From: an uncultured Flavobacteriales bacterium
GTDB lineage: Bacteria > Bacteroidota > Bacteroidia > Flavobacteriales_D > Sanyastnellaceae
Assembly (NCBI GenBank): GCA_943787435.1
Contig: CALSMK010000007.1
Span: 1 to 64,000 of the forward strand
Direction of reading: 5' to 3'
Length of the DNA stretch: 64,000 nucleotides
Part shown: positions 1 through 8,500 of the stretch, in pieces
Layout of the letters: each line of letters opens with the position of its first letter
Position numbering within the stretch: the stretch's first letter is position 1
Position numbers and translations under genes: made by a program
Notes under the pieces: model-generated
The model's database searches: none
What the model was told of the DNA's origin: nothing
Seen by the model: only the letters and a program-made list of their open reading frames with translations

Positions 1-1254
1 CCGACGAAGTGATGGTCCAAAATGCCATCACTCAGGTGGAGTTCAACTTGGGACAAGCCATCCGGATGGGATTGCGAAACCGAAGACCTGTCGTGGGCAT
101 TCTTCAAGGGCACGGTTGTTTCCTGCCTGTTGAGACCGCTGACTTCACCAATTCTTTATCTGAGACTGCAGATGTGGTCGACGTGAAACTCGATGGCTCT
201 GTAGATGCCCTTTGCGAAACCATAGAAGGTCGCCCATGGAGACAGCCCAAATACGATGCCTTGGTGGTGGCTGGGCCAGATTCCACCTTCAGCGACCGAG
301 ACAAATTGCTGATCGATCAGTACCTCATGAATGGGGGACACATGATGTGGTTGATTGACCCCTTGGTTACCGACTTGGACAGCATTCGAAAAACACAACA
401 AACGCTGGCCACCACCCGAGAAACTGGCCTCTTCGACTGGCTTTTCCACCACGGAGTGCGACTGAACCGAAACATGGTTTTGGATGCCCAATGCGCGCCC
501 ATCATGCTGGGAACCGGCCCCATGGGAGACCATCGGAACATGCAGATGTTCAACTGGTACTTTTCGCCAGTGGTGCTATCCGAACCAGACGCGCATCCCA
601 TCTGCGCCAACCTCGACCCTTTGCACTTTGACTTCACCAGTACACTGGACCTGGTGAATCCAGCCGACAACAGGGAAGCCACGGTGTTGCTGAGCAGCTC
701 AGCAAGATCAATCCTTTACAATGCCCCCCGTTCGTGTGGCCAGTGCCGTGGTCAATCTGCCCCCAGAACATTTCGAGACCGACAACCCAGGTGGTTATCC
801 CTTGGCTGTTTTGCTGGAAGGCCATTTCGACAGCTTCTTTGCCTTGAGGCTCTCCAAAGAACTCCGCGACAGTCCTGATTTCGCCTTCCGTCCCGAAACA
901 GAAGCAGGCAAGATGATTGTGGTTTCCGATGCCGACTTCATTCGCAACGAAACCCGTCCAACAGAAGAAGGTCTCGCCCCACTTCCATTGGGCTATGACA
1001 GATACAGCCAGCGTGTCATCTACGATAACAAGGAATGGCTCTTGAATGCCATGAGCTATTTGTTGGACGACGCGGGACAAATCAGCCTGCGTTCCAGAAG
1101 CATTGCATTCCGTCCTTTGAACGACCAGAGCATTCAAGGCTCCGAAAACAAATGGACAGTGATCGCTGTCGGAGGCCCCATTGTCTTGGTGGTCGCCCTT
1201 GGCTTGCTTTTACCCGCTTGGCGCCGTCGCCGATGGACCCATTCAGCCTCATGA
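1..1254 (+). CDS. gldG: GldG, gliding/T9SS-associated ABC transporter substrate-binding-like protein (5' partial, frame break)
   Basis: The reading frame is open at the left edge, so the N-terminus lies outside the window. The visible part matches GldG, the auxiliary subunit of the GldAFG ABC transporter needed for gliding in Flavobacteriia. Family landmarks include GILQGHG, ETADFTNSLSE, PDSTFSDRDK, MNGGHMMWLIDP, QCAPI and LLSSSARS, then in another frame AVLLEGHFDSFF, GKMIVVSDADFI, LPLGYDRYSQ and WLLNAMSYLLDD. A C-terminal membrane helix (about 1160-1220) is followed by Arg residues, as expected for the anchor. The frame changes at a run of six C (724-729). Removing one C joins the halves as LYNAPVRVASAVV with no loss of homology, so a one-base error or a recent slippage mutation is likely. 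The stop overlaps the next ATG (ATGA). gldF would be expected just upstream. Confidence 0.93.
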
Positions 1255-2294
1255 ACCGAAGCTTACTGACCCTTCTCGCCATCGTCATCTTGGCCGGCAT
1301 CGCCATCACAGTGGCTGTTCAACCAGAATCCGGACGATTGGATGCCGATTCAAGCACGCACTTCTCCATTTCGGACACCTCGCTGGTCACCAAAATCCGA
1401 ATTGCCGATTCCCGTGGACAGTCAGCAGTCCTTGAACGCAGTGATCATCCTCTCGGCTTATGGGCGCTGAATGGACGCTTGCTGGCCAGAAAGGACGCCA
1501 CTGACCTCTTGCTCAAGACCTTCAAACGCATCTCGGTCAGGCAACCGGTTCAATCCACGGCTGTGGAAGGGGTGCTCAAAATGATGGCTTCATCTGGAAA
1601 GCGCGTCGACATCCACTTGAATGGAGAAGACGCCCCCACCAAGACTTGGTTCATTGGCACACCCACCCAAAGCCATACAGGAACCCACATGTTGTTGGAG
1701 TGGCCTGGCAAAGGCCGGTCCTCAGAGCCATACGTCACGCACATGGAAGGGTTCACGGGCTTTCTGTCAACGCGGTTCTTCACCTCTGAAGGCGAATGGC
1801 GGTACACTGGCGTCTATGAATCCAGCGCCACGCAAATCGAGTCCATTGCCGCATGGCCCCTGGATGACCCAGGAAAACATGCACGCCTTTCCTGGTCCAA
1901 GAACCAAGAAACCATCGAAGCTGAAGGGGAACAAGGCCCCTTGAATTTGCCTCAACCCTTGCTTCGAGAACAGTGGTTAAGGCTGTGTAAAGTCCACATC
2001 GAAACCTGGGACAGCCACTTGACTCCAGCCGCGCAGGACAGTCTAAAAAGAAGCGCACCCGCCTGGCACTTGGAAGTCGCTTATCGCGATGGACGCAACA
2101 TTCCAATGGACCTCTATTGGAAAACCCCCATCATGGAAGAACTGGACCTTCAAGGCAACATCATGACCCACGACGGAAGTCGCATGTACGCGGTGGTCAA
2201 TGGCGAGGTGGCTTTGGTACAAACCTTCGTCTTTAACCCCATCTTGGATTTTTGGCGCGACCTGGAAACCCAAACCAACGCATCAGCCTCATGA
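1251..2294 (+). CDS. DUF4340 domain-containing membrane-anchored protein
   Basis: 347 residues. The start is the ATG inside the ATGA overlap with gldG; an upstream in-frame extension would lie inside gldG. The N-terminus is a single hydrophobic helix (LLTLLAIVILAGIAITVAV), so the body is probably periplasmic. The body fits DUF4340: an early beta-rich part with a WALNGRLLARKDATDLLL segment and a later second lobe. DUF4340 proteins are common partners of GldF/GldG-type ABC transporter operons in several phyla, and the tight coupling here supports a role with that transporter. The biochemical function is not known. It ends in an ATGA overlap with the thiolase gene. Confidence 0.8.
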   Translation: MNRSLLTLLAIVILAGIAITVAVQPESGRLDADSSTHFSISDTSLVTKIRIADSRGQSAVLERSDHPLGLWALNGRLLARKDATDLLLKTFKRISVRQPVQSTAVEGVLKMMASSGKRVDIHLNGEDAPTKTWFIGTPTQSHTGTHMLLEWPGKGRSSEPYVTHMEGFTGFLSTRFFTSEGEWRYTGVYESSATQIESIAAWPLDDPGKHARLSWSKNQETIEAEGEQGPLNLPQPLLREQWLRLCKVHIETWDSHLTPAAQDSLKRSAPAWHLEVAYRDGRNIPMDLYWKTPIMEELDLQGNIMTHDGSRMYAVVNGEVALVQTFVFNPILDFWRDLETQTNASAS

Positions 2295-3505
2295 ACGCCT
2301 ACCTCATAGACGGGATTCGCACACCCATTGGAAACTTTGGTGGCACATTGTCCCCAGTTCGGACCGATGACCTGGCCGCCCATGTGCTCCGCGAATTGTT
2401 GCTTCGCCACGAAAGTCTCGACCCCAGTTCCATTGGCGACGTGATCATGGGGTGTGCCAATCAAGCTGGAGAAGACAACCGAAACGTGGCTCGAATGGCT
2501 TCGCTGTTGGCCGGTTATCCCCATTCGGTTCCTGGCGAAACCATCAACCGCCTCTGTGCTTCAGGCATGGCTGCTACGGTCCATGCTGCTCGGGCCCTTC
2601 ACATGGAGGACGCCAACGTCATGGTCTCCGGAGGTGTAGAACACATGACCCGCGGCCCTTGGGTCATGAGCAAGGCCAGCAAAGCCTTTGGAAGGGACTC
2701 ACAAATGCATGACAGCAGCTTTGGGTGGAGGTTCATCAACCCAAAACTAGACGCCTTGTATGGCACAGATGGGATGGGAACCACCGCCGAAAACTTGGTG
2801 GACCTGTATGGCATATCGCGAGAGGATCAAGACTTGTTTGCCTCCCGATCTCAGCACAAGGCAGCGCAAGCCCAAGAAGCCGGTCATTTTTCTGAGGAAA
2901 TCGCACCCGTAAACATTCCTCGTCGCAAACAAGATGACCTTGTTTTCTCTGATGATGAATTCATCAAACCCAAATCCACTGCCGAGGTGTTGGCCAAGCT
3001 CAGGCCGGCATTCCGAAAGGAGGGAGGCTCAGTGACAGCTGGAAACAGCAGCGGCCTCAACGACGGAGCATGCGCTTTGCTGCTGGCCAATGAACAGGGG
3101 ATTCAACAATGGGGGTGGACCCCCTTGGCTCAAATCGTCTCCAGCTCCGTCGTGGGGGTGGAGCCTCGCATCATGGGCATTGGTCCTGTTGAAGCCTCCC
3201 AAGCGGCATTGGCCAAAGCGGGGCTGACTTTGAATGACATGGACCACATTGAGCTCAATGAAGCCTTTGCAGCCCAAAGTTTGGCCTGCACACGTGCATT
3301 GGGCCTTGCAGATGACGACCCTCGGGTAAATCCTCAAGGAGGAGCCATTGCCCTGGGCCACCCTTTGGGAATGACAGGCGCCAGAATTCTGCTCACTGCC
3401 GCTCGACAGCTGGCAAGGACGCAAGGCAAATACGCCCTGGTCAGCCTCTGCATCGGTGTGGGTCAAGGCTACGCCACAGTGATTCGCAACCCCAGTGCAG
3501 CATGA
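2291..3505 (+). CDS. Thiolase (acetyl-CoA acyltransferase, 3-oxoadipyl-CoA thiolase type)
   Basis: 404 residues, the usual length for degradative thiolases. The catalytic triad is visible: nucleophile Cys89 in NRLCASGM, His357 in ALGHPLGMTGAR and Cys387 in SLCIGVGQG (families usually have CVGGGMG). The early GCANQAGEDNRNVARMA segment is typical of the PcaF/PaaJ branch, which cleaves 3-oxoadipyl-CoA or 3-oxo-5,6-dehydrosuberyl-CoA to acetyl-CoA plus a shorter acyl-CoA. The PaaY-like gene follows at once and paaZ lies at 31.8-33.8 kb, so a role in phenylacetate/aromatic breakdown is plausible. A general beta-oxidation thiolase cannot be excluded. Both ends overlap neighbours by ATGA. Confidence 0.9.
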   Translation: MNAYLIDGIRTPIGNFGGTLSPVRTDDLAAHVLRELLLRHESLDPSSIGDVIMGCANQAGEDNRNVARMASLLAGYPHSVPGETINRLCASGMAATVHAARALHMEDANVMVSGGVEHMTRGPWVMSKASKAFGRDSQMHDSSFGWRFINPKLDALYGTDGMGTTAENLVDLYGISREDQDLFASRSQHKAAQAQEAGHFSEEIAPVNIPRRKQDDLVFSDDEFIKPKSTAEVLAKLRPAFRKEGGSVTAGNSSGLNDGACALLLANEQGIQQWGWTPLAQIVSSSVVGVEPRIMGIGPVEASQAALAKAGLTLNDMDHIELNEAFAAQSLACTRALGLADDDPRVNPQGGAIALGHPLGMTGARILLTAARQLARTQGKYALVSLCIGVGQGYATVIRNPSAA

Positions 3506-4101
3506 TCCAGTCCTTCAAGTCCATGGTGCCCGTTGTGGATGAGACCGCTTATGTTCACCCCATGGCCACCATCATTGGTCATGTCACCATTGGAAAGAAC
3601 TGCTACATCGGACCAGGCGCTGTTCTGAGGGGAGACTGGGGAAAAATTGAAGTGTCCAATGGGTGCAACATTCAAGAAAATTGCGTGGTGCACATGTTTC
3701 CTGGAACCACCGTTCGCCTCGAAGAAGGAGCCCATGTAGGTCACGGAGCCATTGTCCATGGGGCCAAACTGGGACGCCAATGCATGATTGGCATGAACGC
3801 CGTCATCATGGATGATGTGGAGGTGGGGGAAGGATGCATCGTAGGCGCATTGTCTTTTCTCAAAGCCCAAAGCCAATGGAAAGACAGAACCATCATCGCT
3901 GGCAACCCTGCCAAGATCCTGGGTGATGTGTCAGATGACATGCTGGCACACAAGGTGGAAGGCACTGGTCTTTATCAAGGGCTTCCAGCCGACTTCCATT
4001 CCTCACTTCGGGAATGCGAACCGCTTCGCGCTGAGCCCTTAGATCGGCCTTCTGAGTTCCCAGACTTTGAAACTTGGCAACAACGCAGAAAACGGAAGTG
4101 A
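3502..4101 (+). CDS. paaY: PaaY-like gamma-carbonic-anhydrase-fold (hexapeptide repeat) protein
   Basis: 199 residues. It has a left-handed beta-helix signature of hexapeptide repeats with the gamma-class carbonic anhydrase pattern: RGDWGKIEV, NIQENCVVHMFPG, HVGHGAIVHGA and IGMNAVIMDDVEVGEG, with the histidines of VVH, HVGH and VHG as likely metal ligands. It ends in the C-terminal extension usual for PaaY (GNPAKILGDVSDDM onward). In Escherichia coli PaaY is a thioesterase that relieves dead-end CoA thioesters of the phenylacetate pathway. The overlap with a PcaF/PaaJ-type thiolase fits that role. A generic gamma-carbonic anhydrase is the alternative. Confidence 0.82.
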   Translation: MIQSFKSMVPVVDETAYVHPMATIIGHVTIGKNCYIGPGAVLRGDWGKIEVSNGCNIQENCVVHMFPGTTVRLEEGAHVGHGAIVHGAKLGRQCMIGMNAVIMDDVEVGEGCIVGALSFLKAQSQWKDRTIIAGNPAKILGDVSDDMLAHKVEGTGLYQGLPADFHSSLRECEPLRAEPLDRPSEFPDFETWQQRRKRK

Positions 4102-4104
4102 TTC

Positions 4105-4845
4105 ATGGCAAAAGGCCCATTCCACTTCAAGTCCTTCTCAGTAGAGCAAGATGGTGCGGCCATGAAAGTGGGCATGGACGGCATGGTGTTGGGATCATGG
4201 ACCGACGTCAATGGTGTCGATCTGGCCATTGACATTGGTGCCGGAAACGGATACGTGGGCCTCATGCTCCTCCAACGAATGGCTCAAGGCACCAAGGTTT
4301 ATGGCGTTGAGCTTGAGCCTGATGCAGCCCAACAATGCATCGAAAACTTGAGCAATCAACCGTTTGCCGGAAGAACAGCTGAAGGATGGTCAGGACCCGT
4401 TCAGAGGTTCCATCTAGAAAAGCCTGAACTGGTGGGAATGGCCGACCTGATTGTGTCCAATCCTCCTTTCTACAAGAACAAGCCCAAATCCCAAGACAAC
4501 GCCAGAAACCTGGCCAGACATGACGACACGTTGACCATGGGTGATTTGGCTCAATCGGCTCACCGATTGCTCAAGCCAGGTGGACGATTGTGCACCATTT
4601 GGCCATCGGACCGTTTAGAAGAGTGGGAGAGCTGGTCGTCTGGAATTGGATTTGACGCGTGCAGAACAGTGCACATCAAGACCATGCGTCATCTTCCTGA
4701 AAAACGATTTTTGTCTGAATGGCGCAAACAACCATGCGCACCTGAGTCCAATGTGCAAGAAAACCTCATCTTGGAAGGGTCAGCCACATTGGATTTCACC
4801 GATCAGTACCTGGCGTTCATACAGCCCTACTTGAGGGGAACCTGA
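4105..4845 (+). CDS. trmN6: tRNA1(Val) (adenine(37)-N6)-methyltransferase
   Basis: 246 residues, starting 3 nt after the PaaY stop. The N-terminus FHFKSFSVEQDGAAMKVGMD is the characteristic opening of TrmN6 (YfiC). The SAM-binding motif is DIGAGNG (about residues 43-49) and the adenine-N6 catalytic motif is NPPF (119-122), followed by the ARHDDTLTMGDL region. The enzyme methylates A37 beside the anticodon of a valine tRNA in the cytoplasm. It is the last gene of the gldG operon and faces the START-like gene, whose stop is 9 nt away. An inverted repeat, TGACT-CAAA-AGTCA, sits between the two stops. Confidence 0.9.
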   Translation: MAKGPFHFKSFSVEQDGAAMKVGMDGMVLGSWTDVNGVDLAIDIGAGNGYVGLMLLQRMAQGTKVYGVELEPDAAQQCIENLSNQPFAGRTAEGWSGPVQRFHLEKPELVGMADLIVSNPPFYKNKPKSQDNARNLARHDDTLTMGDLAQSAHRLLKPGGRLCTIWPSDRLEEWESWSSGIGFDACRTVHIKTMRHLPEKRFLSEWRKQPCAPESNVQENLILEGSATLDFTDQYLAFIQPYLRGT

Positions 4846-4853
4846 CTCAAAAG

Positions 4854-5240
4854 TCAGCCACCAAGGACACGCTTCAAATCACCCAACTGCTTGGTCCAAA
4901 GAAGGGTCGCTTCTTCAACTTCGTCCTCTTCAGCATAGTCGGTCACCACGAGTGCAGTGTCTCCGGTCAGAGGGTCGATTTTGATCCTCATCTCGAAGAA
5001 GGTCTTTGCACCTTCTTCTTCATGCTCAATCCAGCGGTACTTCACGAATTCTTCTCGCTTCTGGGTCACCAAACGCGCAGACTCTTCGGAACCATCCCAG
5101 AAAAACGTGAAGACGTCTTTTTTGATGTTCACGTCATCCGCAAACCACTCAGAGAGGCCACTTGGATTGTTGAGGCGACTGAAAATGGATCCTTTGCTCG
5201 CCTGAATGGGCACTTCAACTTGGAATTCAACTCGCTCCAT
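4854..5240 (-). CDS. START-like (SRPBCC superfamily) domain protein
   Basis: 128 residues. It matches a small, highly conserved Bacteroidota START-like family: it opens with an amphipathic beta strand, then PSGLSEWFADDV, FFWDGSEESARL, KYRWIEHEEE, TFFEMRI, LVVTDYAEEDEVEEATLLW and LGDLKRVLGG. The fold is a ligand-binding helix-grip related to Aha1/START proteins, but no ligand is known. It is transcribed alone from a TATCTTTG box 17 nt upstream of the ATG and converges on trmN6. Confidence 0.88.
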   Translation of the reverse strand: MERVEFQVEVPIQASKGSIFSRLNNPSGLSEWFADDVNIKKDVFTFFWDGSEESARLVTQKREEFVKYRWIEHEEEGAKTFFEMRIKIDPLTGDTALVVTDYAEEDEVEEATLLWTKQLGDLKRVLGG

Positions 5241-5256
5241 AAATCACAGATTGCAG

Positions 5257-5264
5257 CAAAGATA
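5257..5264 (-). promoter_or_regulatory. Putative -7 promoter box (TATCTTTG) of the START-like gene
   Basis: TATCTTTG on the minus strand matches the Bacteroidota -7 consensus TAnnTTTG exactly and lies 17 nt before the ATG. No clear TTG is seen at the -33 distance, so the call rests on the -7 box and position. Confidence 0.5.
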
Positions 5265-5339
5265 CGATGCCCACTGCGGTGGACCTGTCTGAAAGCATGC
5301 AACATTCACAAATCATAACCATTTCAAGTTCGGTTTGAT

Positions 5340-5347
5340 TAAATTTG
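5340..5347 (+). promoter_or_regulatory. Putative -7 promoter box (TAAATTTG) of tRNA-Met
   Basis: TAAATTTG matches TAnnTTTG and ends 25 nt before the first tRNA base. This gives a short leader, as expected for a lone tRNA gene. The -33 element is not clear. Confidence 0.55.
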
Positions 5348-5371
5348 CCGCCCGTTTCGAATGAGAAACAC

Positions 5372-5445
5372 GGCGAGGTAGCTCAGCTGGTTAGAGCGCA
5401 GGATTCATAATCCTGAGGTCGAGAGTTCAAGTCTCTCTCTCGCTA
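5372..5445 (+). tRNA. tRNA-Met (anticodon CAT)
   Basis: A complete 74-nt cloverleaf is readable. The acceptor is GGCGAGG (5372-5378) with TCTCGCT (5438-5444), with G.U at the first and last pairs. The D-loop is AGCTCAGCTGGTTAGAGC. The anticodon stem is CAGGA/TCCTG around loop TTCATAA, with CAT at 5406-5408. The T-arm is GAGAG-TTCAAGT-CTCTC and the discriminator is A. CCA is not encoded. Loop and stem resemble elongator tRNA-Met of Bacteroidota; a tRNA-Ile with lysidine-modified CAT is the less likely alternative. Confidence 0.95.
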
Positions 5446-5451
5446 CAAGAC

Positions 5452-5479
5452 AAAAAAGCCCGGAATTCCGGGCTTTTTT
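5452..5479 (+). terminator. Rho-independent terminator after tRNA-Met
   Basis: A perfect palindrome, GCCCGGAATTCCGGGC (5458-5473), is flanked by A6 on the left and T6 on the right. It can terminate in both directions. It ends the tRNA transcript and insulates the giant secreted-protein genes downstream. Confidence 0.9.
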
Positions 5480-5585
5480 CTTGCTCCAAGATTCGGTTTG
5501 AGAGCCAAGGCTGAGTATTATTTAATATACACAAGTCAATTATGAGTCGACAAATGACTATTTTAGAGGGGTTAAATGCTGAGTC

Positions 5586-8500
5586 ATGGTACGTAACCTT
5601 CTGCTTCTGTCCCTTTTCATGTGTTCCATCGGAGCTCTGCACTCCCAGTGTTCTGATCCCGAAGCGTGCAATTATGACCCCAACAGCTCAACCGAATCCA
5701 ATGGATCTGCCTGTTTGATTCTGGACACGCATGAGGTCCACACCACGGGGGCCCTTGCTGGACTGACCACTTACCGTCTCTACGTTCATTTGACTGAACC
5801 TGACCACTTTCTTTCAGCGATCAGCACCATCATTGACGAGAATGCTGACCCTGAGGAGAATCCAGGTCAAACCACCAGCATTCGGATTGCCACAACCACC
5901 TCGTTCTATCAAGATCAATTTGGAAGTGCAACCTCAACAGGCATCTCATCCAATCTGCTGTCCTTCTTTCCAGACTTGCTCTACGACAGTTGGGTCACCA
6001 TTGGACACGCCCCTGAAAATGGAGCCCCTGCAGCCACAGTCAGCACCATTGCCAGTCCAACACAAAACTGGGTGGCCAATTTCGAATCCGGTGAAGACTT
6101 GATCATGGACGACATCATTGGCGGCCTTTGGTACATCTATAACGATGGAAATGGTCAAGGTCTGCCCGATGAAAATGGTGATGTCCTCATTGCGCAGCTC
6201 ACCACTTCAGGCACCATTGAAGTGGAACTTTCGGGTCAGTTTTTCCCCAACCATGGATCTGGGCCAAACGGTGAAGCCGATGGAACAGCAGACATTCAGT
6301 TCATCACAGAGCTGGGACCCGATTGCCCAAATGACATCAATGCCAATTGTACCTATCCCGCTTCAGAAGAAGATTGTGACGGCAATTGCCTGGTAGATGA
6401 AGACTCAGACGGCATCTGCGATGAGAATGACCCTTGCGTAGGCACCTTGGATGGCTGCAACGTTTGCAACGGACCCGGACCAATTGAAGAGTGCGGATGT
6501 TCAGGCATTCCACAAGGAGATTGCGATTGCAATGGAAACCAACTCGACGCCCTTGGTGTCTGCGGTGGACCTTGCTCCAGTGATTCTGACCTGGATGGGA
6601 TTTGTGACGATGTTGATCCGTGTGTGGGCAGTTTAGATGCCTGTGGTGTCTGTAATGGACCGGGGGCCATTTACGATTGTGGCTGTGAAGCCATACCCCC
6701 AGGAGACTGCGATTGCAACGGAAATCAGGCAGATGCCATTGGCATTTGTGGCGGCAACTGCACCTCGGATTCCGATGAGGACGGCATTTGTGATAACCAG
6801 GACCCCTGCGTGGGATCTTTTGATGCTTTGGGAGAATGCAATGGCAATTGCACCGCAGACTCAGACAACGATGACATCTGTGATGATGTAGACCCGTGTG
6901 TGGGGGCCTATGATGCCCTTGGGGTTTGCAATGGCAATTGCCCCTCCGACATCGACGACGACGGCGTATGCGACAATGCAGAAATTCCCGGATGCACCGA
7001 CAATGAAGCCTGCAACTTTGATTCCGATGCGACCGATGACGACGGGTCATGTGAAGTTGAGGACGCAGTAGGAGACTGCGGAGGTGATTGTGAAAACGAC
7101 ATCGACAACGACAACGTCTGTGATGACGTAGACCCTTGTGTTGGAGATTTGGACGCGTGTGGTGTGTGCAATGGCCCAGGTTCCATTTATGACTGCGGCT
7201 GCTCTGGCATTCCAGCAGGGGATTGTGATTGCGAAGGAAATCAGGTTGACGTAGTGGGCGATTGTGGCGGCTCTTGCACGGAAGACACCGACCAAGACGG
7301 CATATGCGATGATGTGGATGCTTGCATCGGCCAGTATGACGCTTGCGGTGTTTGCAATGGAGTGGGCGACATCTTTCAATGCGGATGCAACAACATTCCA
7401 GAAGGAGAGTGCGATTGCAATGGAAATCAACTTGATGTGGTCGGAGTCTGCGGCGGATCCTGCACAGAAGACACCGACCAAGACGGCATTTGCGATGACA
7501 TCGACCCTTGCGTCGGGTCCCTCGATGCCTGCGGAATCTGCAATGGACCGGGTGCCATCCTGGACTGCGGATGCTCCAGCCTTCCCGCGGGTGACTGCGA
7601 CTGCGATGGCAACCAACTCGACGCCCTCGGAAATTGTGGTGGCCCTTGCTCTGCCGACCTCGACCAAGACGGCATTTGCGATGACATCGACCCTTGTGTC
7701 GGGTCCCTCGATGCCTGCGGAATCTGCAATGGACCGGGTGCCATCCTGGACTGCGGATGCTCCAGCCTTCCCGCGGGTGACTGCGACTGCGATGGCAACC
7801 AACTCGACGCCCTCGGAAATTGTGGTGGCCCTTGCTCTGCCGACCTCGACCAAGACGGCATTTGCGATGACATCGACCCTTGTGTCGGGTCCCTCGATGC
7901 CTGCGGAATCTGCAATGGACCGGGTGCCATCCTGGACTGCGGATGCTCCAGCCTTCCCGCGGGTGACTGCGACTGCGATGGCAACCAACTCGACGCCCTC
8001 GGAAATTGTGGTGGCCCTTGCTCTGCCGACCTCGACCAAGACGGCATTTGCGATGACATCGACCCTTGCGTCGGGTCCCTCGATGCCTGCGGAATCTGCA
8101 ATGGACCGGGTGCCATCCTGGACTGCGGATGCTCCAGCCTTCCCGCGGGTGACTGCGACTGCGATGGCAACCAACTCGACGCCCTCGGAAATTGTGGTGG
8201 CCCTTGCTCTGCCGACCTCGACCAAGACGGCATTTGCGATGACATCGACCCTTGCGTCGGGTCCCTCGATGCCTGCGGAATCTGCAATGGACCGGGTGCC
8301 ATCCTGGACTGCGGATGCTCCAGCCTTCCCGTGGGTGACTGCGACTGCGATGGCAACCAACTCGACGCCCTCGGGGAATGCGATGGCGAATGCGAATCAG
8401 ACCTCAATTCAAACGGCATTTGCGACACCGATGAACCATCTGGGTGCACGTATGAAGAAGCCATCAATTACGACAGCTCATCCGTGTTCGACAATGGAAC

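Noticed and set aside
4846-4860. TGACT-CAAA-AGTCA as a terminator between trmN6 and the START-like gene
   Set aside because: The stem is only 5 bp, AT-rich and without a T-run, so it is too weak to call.
5372-5445. Reading the CAT tRNA as the initiator tRNA-fMet
   Set aside because: The first pair G.U and the anticodon stem lacking three consecutive G-C pairs fit the elongator type, not the initiator.
7047-8360. Long minus-strand and alternate-frame open frames (430 codons and more) across the repeat array
   Set aside because: They arise because a repeat whose period is a multiple of three keeps all frames open together. They have no signal peptide, family motif or sensible composition, whereas the plus-strand frame does.
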